NCBI RefSeq assembly: GCF_024582835.1
Contig: NZ_CP102096.1
Location: forward strand, 930,001 to 994,000
Length of the DNA stretch: 64,000 bases
Reading direction: 5' to 3'
Origin: Vibrio japonicus
GTDB lineage: Bacteria > Pseudomonadota > Gammaproteobacteria > Enterobacterales > Vibrionaceae
A model generated the notes under the pieces. That model ran no database searches. It was not told the DNA's origin and saw only the letters and a list, made by a program, of their open reading frames with translations. Numbering within the stretch: position 1 is the first letter of the stretch; the number at the start of each line of letters is the position of its first letter. A program made the translations under genes and the position numbers. Shown here one piece after another: positions 58,390 through 64,000 of the stretch.

Positions 58390-59756
58390 TGACAGAGCAA
58401 AACTCATTACCTAATAAATGGGCTCAGCAGAGCCCATCTTTGTTAGCGTTATCCACACCTGAGGCAGATTACACTTGGCGTCAGCTCAAAGAAAAAATCG
58501 ATAGGGTAGTCGCTTCTTTAATAGCGCAAGGCATACAAAAAAATGATGTGCTGACTTGTGTTGGTAAAAATAGCCCAGAACTGCTGTTTACCTATCTTGC
58601 TTGTTTAGAAATTGGCGCAATATGCGCACTCACAATGCCGCAAACGGAACGCGAGTTAAAACTCAAGCTGGATGCGCTTTACGCCGACCCCAATGATCGC
58701 AAACTCTGGTTGGCTCAATCTTATGAATCACTTAATACTTATGTGACGATAAACGATTCTGACGCCCACTCAAGCATCTCAAAGCATGACTATGATGAAA
58801 GTAACCTCGCATCCATTATTTTCACTTCTGGTTCAATGGGCGCACCAAAGGCGGTGGCTCATACCTCTAAGCAGCATTTAGCATCAGCATCGGGTCTGTT
58901 ACAGCAATTTCATTTCAAACAGGGCGACACATGGTTACTTAGCTTGCCGATGTACCATGTGTCAGGGTTATCGATCATTTATCGTTGGTTATACGCAGGG
59001 GCAACGCTGAAAATCGGCACTGGAAACCTGCTTGATGACATCAACGGCGTATCTCATGCCTCGTTAGTGGCGACTCAGTTAAAGCGATTAATAGAATGTG
59101 ATCAGCCACTTGCATTAACTCATGTGCTTCTTGGTGGTAGTCATATTCCCCTCGAACTCAGCCAGAGGGCTGCCGAACAAGGTATCGAAACATGGTTAGG
59201 CTACGGCATGACGGAAGCGGCTTCGACAGTGACTGCCAAACCAATCGACCAGCATTACAGCGCAGGTAAAGTATTACCTAATCGACAAGTGATGTTAAAA
59301 GGGCAGCGTATTTACATCGGCGGTGAGACGCTGGCGTCTGGTTATTACTGTAAAGGGACTTTGATGCCATTGCGTGAAGGCGGCTGGTTTGACAGTAAAG
59401 ACTTAGGTGAATGGGTTGAGGGCGAGTTGAAGATTATCGGTAGAGCAGACAACTTGTTTATTTCCGGAGGGGAGAACATCCATTGCGAGGAGATCGAAGC
59501 GGAATTGAATAAGCACCCAGAGATCATTCAGTCTGTCGTTGTTCCCATTGCGGATGTAGAGTTTGGTCATAGACCCGTTGCAGTTATCCAAACTCGCATA
59601 GATTTAACGCAGTCTGAAATCGAGTCAACACTCGGAGGACTGACTCGCTTCAAATGGCCAGACGCATACTATTCAATGCCAGAGGCGTTACTTGCTGATG
59701 GCATTAAAGTGCCAAGAAGCCGAGTTAAGCAGTGGCTCGAAACAAAACTTAGTTAA
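58389..59756 (+). CDS. menE: o-Succinylbenzoate-CoA ligase MenE
   Basis: Acyl-adenylate ligase forming OSB-CoA, the last gene of menFDHBCE. 455 residues from ATG 58389, overlapping the menC stop; TTG 58377 is rejected as too far into menC. AMP-binding motif FTSGSMGAPKAVAHT near 145, GYGMTEAASTV near 275, and the C-terminal FISGGENIHCEEIE near 360. No terminator is obvious after it. Confidence 0.94.
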   Translation: MTEQNSLPNKWAQQSPSLLALSTPEADYTWRQLKEKIDRVVASLIAQGIQKNDVLTCVGKNSPELLFTYLACLEIGAICALTMPQTERELKLKLDALYADPNDRKLWLAQSYESLNTYVTINDSDAHSSISKHDYDESNLASIIFTSGSMGAPKAVAHTSKQHLASASGLLQQFHFKQGDTWLLSLPMYHVSGLSIIYRWLYAGATLKIGTGNLLDDINGVSHASLVATQLKRLIECDQPLALTHVLLGGSHIPLELSQRAAEQGIETWLGYGMTEAASTVTAKPIDQHYSAGKVLPNRQVMLKGQRIYIGGETLASGYYCKGTLMPLREGGWFDSKDLGEWVEGELKIIGRADNLFISGGENIHCEEIEAELNKHPEIIQSVVVPIADVEFGHRPVAVIQTRIDLTQSEIESTLGGLTRFKWPDAYYSMPEALLADGIKVPRSRVKQWLETKLS

Positions 59757-59853
59757 TTTCGCGATTTCATAGTCCAAAAGATAATTTAGTCGTCTTATAA
59801 CTCTATCTCATAATAGTTGTGTTCTAGTATGGATATAGATATAAGACGCAGCA

Positions 59854-60027
59854 ATGAAAGTGATACTGATTTTAGCCATTGTGCTTCAAGTGATTGTAGC
59901 AACGCAGAGCGACGGGTTAACACGATCGCTAGCAGAGTTGTCAGCGTTTGTTTTGGTACTCGGCTTGGTGTTCAGCATAAAGAAAACGCGACACAAAAAG
60001 GTCACGTTTAAACCAGACGATATTTAG
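59854..60027 (+). CDS. Small membrane protein, 57 residues, unknown function
   Basis: ATG 59854 to TAG 60027. Begins [18 protein letters not shown], a hydrophobic segment (2-16), then [18 protein letters not shown] (second segment, 25-42), and a basic tail KKTRHKK with a charged end FKPDDI. So two membrane helices with a cytosolic positive tail are predicted. Its stop overlaps the stop of the convergent permease by 4 bases. The Shine-Dalgarno match is poor (AAGACGC). Not recognised; kept because of the clean membrane topology and because it fills the gap after menE. Confidence 0.5.
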   Translation: MKVILILAIVLQVIVATQSDGLTRSLAELSAFVLVLGLVFSIKKTRHKKVTFKPDDI

Positions 60028-60947
60028 CGTAACGTTAGCCACGCAAGGGATAGCGTAGAAATAAGTACCCACAACGTAATACCGAATAGTAGAGGCTTTG
60101 GTCCGGAAGCTTTGAGTTTCTCGACTGAAATACTGCAGCCAATCAAGAATAAGCACACCACAAGCGCTCTCTTCGCCACCTCAAAAATACTCTGATACAC
60201 CACTTCAAATTGTGGCAGTAGGTCACTAAACGCGATCGCTGTGCAATAAAACAAGATAAAGTATGGAATGGTGACTTTCTTGGAATCATTGCGAAACAAA
60301 AAAGCACTAAATAGAGCGACCGGGATAATCCATAGAGCGCGAGCGAGTTTAAGTGTCGTCGCCGTTGTTAATGCTTCTTCGCCGTAAGCAGAGGCCGCGC
60401 CTACGACTGATGATGTATCGTGGATGGCGATTGCCGCCCAAGTACCAAACGTATGCTGATCCAAGTTGAGAGCGTGCCCAATCACCGGGAAAACAAATAG
60501 CGCGACGGAGTTCAGCACAAAGACCGTCGCCAACGACAGACCAATTTGCTCATCGTTAGCTTTGATAGCAGGCGATACTGCAGCGATGGCACTACCGCCA
60601 CAAATCGCCGTCCCCGCAGAAATTAAGTAGCTCGTTTCTTTATTTAAACCAATCGCTTTCGCAATAAACCAACCGATGAGTAAAGTACCAAAAATGGTGG
60701 TGACGATGATGCCGATCCCATCGGATGTAACGGAAAGTGCTTGTTCAAACTGAATACCAAACCCCAAGCCAACAATCGAGTAAGCGAGCAGTTTTTTGGT
60801 AAATTTAGCTAGGTTGAGTTGTGCAGGTACAACACCTAACGACGCCAGCAAAAAACCAATGACTAGCGCGGTGGGTGAAGAGATAAACGGGAACAAACAA
60901 ATGACTAAGGCAAGCCAAAAAGGAGATTGCTTTTTAAAACTATTCAT
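60024..60947 (-). CDS. YeiH/UPF0324 family putative sulfate exporter
   Basis: 307 residues, about ten hydrophobic segments from the start ([21 protein letters not shown]) to the end. Family motifs [19 protein letters not shown] near 109 and [19 protein letters not shown] near 167 are complete. Annotated as putative sulfate exporters; transport has little direct proof. Same direction as the downstream MFS gene but separated by an 11-bp inverted repeat. ATG 60947. Confidence 0.88.
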   Translation of the reverse strand: MNSFKKQSPFWLALVICLFPFISSPTALVIGFLLASLGVVPAQLNLAKFTKKLLAYSIVGLGFGIQFEQALSVTSDGIGIIVTTIFGTLLIGWFIAKAIGLNKETSYLISAGTAICGGSAIAAVSPAIKANDEQIGLSLATVFVLNSVALFVFPVIGHALNLDQHTFGTWAAIAIHDTSSVVGAASAYGEEALTTATTLKLARALWIIPVALFSAFLFRNDSKKVTIPYFILFYCTAIAFSDLLPQFEVVYQSIFEVAKRALVVCLFLIGCSISVEKLKASGPKPLLFGITLWVLISTLSLAWLTLR

Positions 60948-60961
60948 TGCTCAAAACAGAC

Positions 60962-61002
60962 TCAAACCGAAAGAAGCCCTAGTTTAAGTGACTTCTTTCG
61001 GT
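60962..61002 (-). terminator. Inverted repeat after the MFS/acyltransferase gene
   Basis: Perfect 11-bp stem ACCGAAAGAAG and its complement (60966-60976 with 60992-61002), 15-base loop; on the minus strand it is followed by TTTGAG, a weak U-tract. Probably ends the tetR-MFS operon before yeiH. Confidence 0.6.
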
Positions 61003-61066
61003 AAAGATAATTGAATGATTTGAACACCTGTTCATTAAATTTGAACAAGGTGGTGGGCATGAGTGG

Positions 61067-62938
61067 TTAGCGCCAATCCCCACGTAGAGCAGAGACTTTT
61101 TCGTGCATTAAGGTGGTTGTTGCTAGCTTCGGAGGTACAGGTTCACCCGCTTCTATTTCTAACCTAGACCAGAAACGCGATGGCAACCCCTTACACGCTT
61201 TACCTTTGTAGCGGCTAAAGTAGCTGCCCCACAAGCCTTTTAACGCGACGGGGATGACAGGTACAGGGCTGCGTTTTAGGATGATATCCATCCCACGCAT
61301 GAACTCATTCATTTCACCATCGGTTGTTAGCCTTCCTTCAGGGAAGATACAAACGATGTGACCGTCTGCTAATGCTTGTTCAACCTCGCTGAACGCACGG
61401 CGGATTGAGCTACGATTTGACCCACAAATTGGGATCACACCAGCTCGCTTCAAAAAGCGTCGTAAAACAGGCAGATTGGCGTACTCTTCTTCCATGACAA
61501 AACGAATAAGCCTTGGACATACCGCACTAAGCAGTAGCGCATCCATATAACTAACATGGTTACAGACAATCAGCGCGCCGCTTTTTTGTGGCAAGTGATG
61601 CAAGTTCTTGTGTGTGACTCGGTACATGGTATGAGTCAGCACCCAGACCAAAAATCGCACCACAAAAACGGGTCGCTGCATGAAGAGATACACAGCAACC
61701 ATCAAATTCATGACAGCAAGCAGCATAAACAGCTGAGGAATACTCATTTCAATCACAGTCAGGCAAATAATGCCGAGCACCGCGCTACCAACCATAAAGA
61801 GCGAGTTGTAGATATTTAACGCCGCGATGACTTGCGCTCGTTCCGTGGGTTTTGCGCGTTGCTGCATTAAAGCGTACAACGGAACGATAAAGATACCACC
61901 GGATGCGCCAAGCAATAGCAGGTAGGCAAATACCGACCATAACGGCTGATAAGCAACAAACTCGGCAAACGTTTCAAATTCTGGCAGCGATTCAGGGACA
62001 GAACTTGCCATTAGCCAGCCAAACAAGGTAATTCCTAGGCTGCCAATGGGTACAATTCCGACTTCAATTCTATGGTTAGACAGTTTGTCACATGCTAACG
62101 AACCAATAGCAATACCCACCGAAAACAGGGCTAACAAGAAAGAAACCGCACTTTCACTCCCGTTTAGATAAATCTTGGTGAAATTAGGAAATTGGGTGAG
62201 ATATGCAGCACCCAAAAACCAAAACCAACTGATTGCCATGAGTGACTGGAACGTTGTTTTGTCGGCTTTGGCAATCGCAATGGTGTGTTTGGTTTGCTTA
62301 ACGGGTTGCCAGCGAAATGCAAGATTAGGGGCACACGCCGGAGCTTCAGGAATTGAGCGACTCGCGATATAACCAAACAACGCGAACAGAACGACGGAAC
62401 CAGCCGCCCAATACTTAGCACTCTCTGCCGATGCAATAACACCTGCGCCTAATGTACCGAGCAAAATAGCAAGGAAAGTACCTGTCTCAACAAGCGCGTT
62501 GCCGGGAACCAGTTCGTCTTGTTTCAGCTGCTGAGGAAGAAGCGCATATTTAACAGGACCAAAGAATGCGGACTGAGTACCCATCAGAAAAAGCAGCAGC
62601 AGTAGAATTAAGTAGCTCTCGGTGATAAAACCGATCGCCCCTAAACACATGATGCCAATTTCGGCCAACTTTACTTTGCGGATAAACCACGACTTTTCGT
62701 ACTTATCCGCTAAAACACCCGCTGAGGCTGAGAAAAGGAAGAAAGGCAGAATGAATAGGCCAGCAGCAAGGTTGATAAAAAGGTTGCTTGAGATGGGTAG
62801 GACGCCTACGCCAGCAAAAGCCACAAACAGCAATAAAACGTTTTTGAATATGTTGTCGTTAAATGCACCAAAAAACTGTGTAATGAAGTAGGGCAGGAAT
62901 CGCTTCTGCCCTAAAAGAGATGTCTGACTGTTCGGCAT
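61067..62938 (-). CDS. LplT-like MFS transporter fused to a PlsC-type acyltransferase
   Basis: 623 residues. The first about 410 form a 12-helix MFS transporter like LplT, the lysophospholipid flippase (FFGAFNDNIFKN near 23, FFGPVKYALLPQQL near 125). The last about 190 form a PlsC/LPLAT acyltransferase: H-x4-D box CNHVSYMDAL near 459, FPEGRLTTDG near 530, and VPVIPVALKGLW. In E. coli LplT and Aas are separate, and Aas additionally has an acyl-ACP synthetase; here the synthetase is missing. The likely role is uptake and reacylation of lysophospholipids in the inner membrane. Six bases downstream of a TetR gene on the same strand. Confidence 0.9.
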   Translation of the reverse strand: MPNSQTSLLGQKRFLPYFITQFFGAFNDNIFKNVLLLFVAFAGVGVLPISSNLFINLAAGLFILPFFLFSASAGVLADKYEKSWFIRKVKLAEIGIMCLGAIGFITESYLILLLLLFLMGTQSAFFGPVKYALLPQQLKQDELVPGNALVETGTFLAILLGTLGAGVIASAESAKYWAAGSVVLFALFGYIASRSIPEAPACAPNLAFRWQPVKQTKHTIAIAKADKTTFQSLMAISWFWFLGAAYLTQFPNFTKIYLNGSESAVSFLLALFSVGIAIGSLACDKLSNHRIEVGIVPIGSLGITLFGWLMASSVPESLPEFETFAEFVAYQPLWSVFAYLLLLGASGGIFIVPLYALMQQRAKPTERAQVIAALNIYNSLFMVGSAVLGIICLTVIEMSIPQLFMLLAVMNLMVAVYLFMQRPVFVVRFLVWVLTHTMYRVTHKNLHHLPQKSGALIVCNHVSYMDALLLSAVCPRLIRFVMEEEYANLPVLRRFLKRAGVIPICGSNRSSIRRAFSEVEQALADGHIVCIFPEGRLTTDGEMNEFMRGMDIILKRSPVPVIPVALKGLWGSYFSRYKGKACKGLPSRFWSRLEIEAGEPVPPKLATTTLMHEKVSALRGDWR

Positions 62939-62944
62939 GTTTAC

Positions 62945-63556
62945 CTAGGTTCCTTCAGGATTTGACTTCCAGTTGGTGAGATAGTTGGCCAGTAAGTTGT
63001 CAATAAGTTGCTTACCATCAATAGGCAATGAAGCGAAGAACTTATCATCAACACTGAGAAGAGTAATACCGTGAACACCAGACCAAAGCACTCGACTCGC
63101 TTCTAGCACTTCTTCATCGCTTCTTTCTGGTGCAAGAACTTTTAGAAGATACTCGAGCATGCCAGTCATATTACTAATACGCTCGGCTTGCCATTCGGGA
63201 AGAGGCTCACCATTCATGTTGTGCTCAAAAATTAATTGCCAACGGTAAGGGTTCTTGTGTGCAAAGTCGTGATAACAGTAGGCGAGTTTATACAAAGCCG
63301 TTTCTGGGTCATCGTTCTCGCATACTGAGGATCGTGCTTCACTTGAAAGTTCATCCAAGGTTTGAGCCACAGCATGAAGTAGCAGTAAATTGTAATTCCC
63401 AAACACGTTAACCAGTGTACTGGGCACGTAACCGATCATATTCGCGATTTTTCGCAAACTGAGTTCGTGGTATGAATTTTCACTTAGAAACTCCCTTACT
63501 GTATTTAAGGTAAGTTCGATAAGTTCTTCTCTTGTATGATCGTTTCGTCTGGCCAT
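62945..63556 (-). CDS. TetR family transcriptional regulator
   Basis: 203 residues from ATG 63556; TTG 63586 would take in the operator. Helix-turn-helix in the first 60 residues (YHELSLRKIANMIGYVPSTLVNVFGNYNLLL, shown by position 29-59), then a helical ligand-binding domain (PYRWQLIFEHNMNG near 103, ending TNWKSNPEG). It lies 6 bases ahead of the MFS/acyltransferase gene, so it probably controls that gene and itself. Fatty acids or phospholipid breakdown products are plausible ligands given the target, but this is inference. Confidence 0.87.
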   Translation of the reverse strand: MARRNDHTREELIELTLNTVREFLSENSYHELSLRKIANMIGYVPSTLVNVFGNYNLLLLHAVAQTLDELSSEARSSVCENDDPETALYKLAYCYHDFAHKNPYRWQLIFEHNMNGEPLPEWQAERISNMTGMLEYLLKVLAPERSDEEVLEASRVLWSGVHGITLLSVDDKFFASLPIDGKQLIDNLLANYLTNWKSNPEGT

Positions 63557-63572
63557 GGTTAAAACTTTTAAA

Positions 63573-63585
63573 TGAACATCGTTCA
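63573..63585. promoter_or_regulatory. Candidate TetR operator
   Basis: TGAAC-ATC-GTTCA, a 13-base perfect inverted repeat 17 bases before the tetR start codon. The position would block transcription of tetR and the MFS/acyltransferase gene. Not matched to a known operator. Confidence 0.5.
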
Positions 63586-63748
63586 ATATTCTAATAAGTG
63601 AAGCCCACTAGCGTCAACTCAGTCAACCTCAATTTGCAATATTCTGATACAAGTGCGAGTGAGTATTTAGTTTGCTTACAGAGCACGAACCATTATTATG
63701 AGAGTATAACTAGAATTTCTTATCTCGAAAGAACCCGAAAGGATAAAT

Positions 63749-64000
63749 ATGAAACGATTGTTTTCTCTCGTTGCTTTGCTGATGGTTTCTGTTGCTATTA
63801 CACCAGTAGCTGAAGCGAAAAAGTTTGGTGGCAGTAAGTCTTTAGGTAAAAGCTACAATACTGCTCCAGCTCCAAAGCAACAAACTCAAAATACAAGCAC
63901 TGTTGGTAAAGATCAGACAACAGCGGCTAAAAGTTCAAGTAAAAAAGGTCTAATGGGCGGCATTCTAGGCGGCTTATTGGCTGGTGGCTTGCTTGCAGCT
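63749..64000 (+). CDS. Tim44-like domain protein, N-terminal part (cut by window edge)
   Basis: 84 codons run to the window end. Signal peptide KRLFSLVALLMVSVAITPVAEA with cleavage near 23, then KKFGGSKSLGKSYN, a low-complexity linker rich in Ala, Gln, Thr, Ser, and GLMGGILGGLLAGGLLAA, a glycine-rich membrane segment. This layout (KKFGGGxSxG box, then a G-rich helix) is that of bacterial Tim44-domain proteins; the domain itself is beyond the edge. AAAGGA lies 6-11 bases upstream of ATG 63749. Confidence 0.75.
   Translation, partial: MKRLFSLVALLMVSVAITPVAEAKKFGGSKSLGKSYNTAPAPKQQTQNTSTVGKDQTTAAKSSSKKGLMGGILGGLLAGGLLAA

Overview
The window is 64 kb of a gammaproteobacterial chromosome, most likely a Vibrio (Vibrionaceae). 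The acyl carrier protein reads as a Vibrio ACP, a rhombosortase is present, and gene order across several blocks matches that known from E. coli. Coding density is high. I see no rRNA, tRNA, CRISPR array, insertion sequence or prophage.

Layout. 1-2502: 3' end of fadH and convergent purU. 2780-10211: yoaA, tsaB, a small conserved protein, a Slp/YeaY-type lipoprotein, an alpha/beta hydrolase, fadD and rnd, the E. coli yoaA-tsaB-yeaY-fadD-rnd order with two insertions. 10282-15056: a SulP anion transporter and rne with a long leader. 15779-29990: rluC, yceF, yceD, rpmF, plsX, fabH, fabD, fabG, acpP, fabF, pabC, mltG, tmk, holB, a ycfH-type TatD hydrolase and ptsG, the same order as in E. coli: ribosome maturation, fatty acid initiation and elongation, folate, peptidoglycan, dTTP, replication clamp loading and glucose uptake. 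rpmF (56 aa) is easily missed.

30220-36818: two small outer-membrane barrel proteins, a tiny YnhF-like membrane peptide, a YjjU-type patatin, pykA, mlc (repressor of ptsG) and cheV. 37011-44097 is the most accessory-looking part: a LysR regulator divergent from an orphan accD paralogue, which runs convergently into a LexA-controlled imuA-imuB-dnaE2 mutagenesis cassette. 44249-52347: yciK, sohB, rhlE, rhombosortase, a DTW-domain tRNA modification enzyme, a dGTPase-like HD protein, yfbR and alaA. 52567-59756: the complete menaquinone operon menFDHBCE. 59854-64000: a 57-residue membrane protein, a YeiH-type permease, an LplT-like MFS/PlsC acyltransferase fusion with its own TetR regulator, and the start of a Tim44-domain protein.

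The observation I rate highest is the accD paralogue at 38022-38909. It keeps the zinc finger and the oxyanion glycines. It carries Tyr where E. coli AccD has Met203, the position I recall as setting sensitivity to the carboxyltransferase inhibitor andrimid, and it changes other normally invariant residues nearby. It sits behind a 40-bp dyad that also covers its ribosome binding site. It may encode an inhibitor-tolerant carboxyltransferase subunit induced by the neighbouring LysR regulator.
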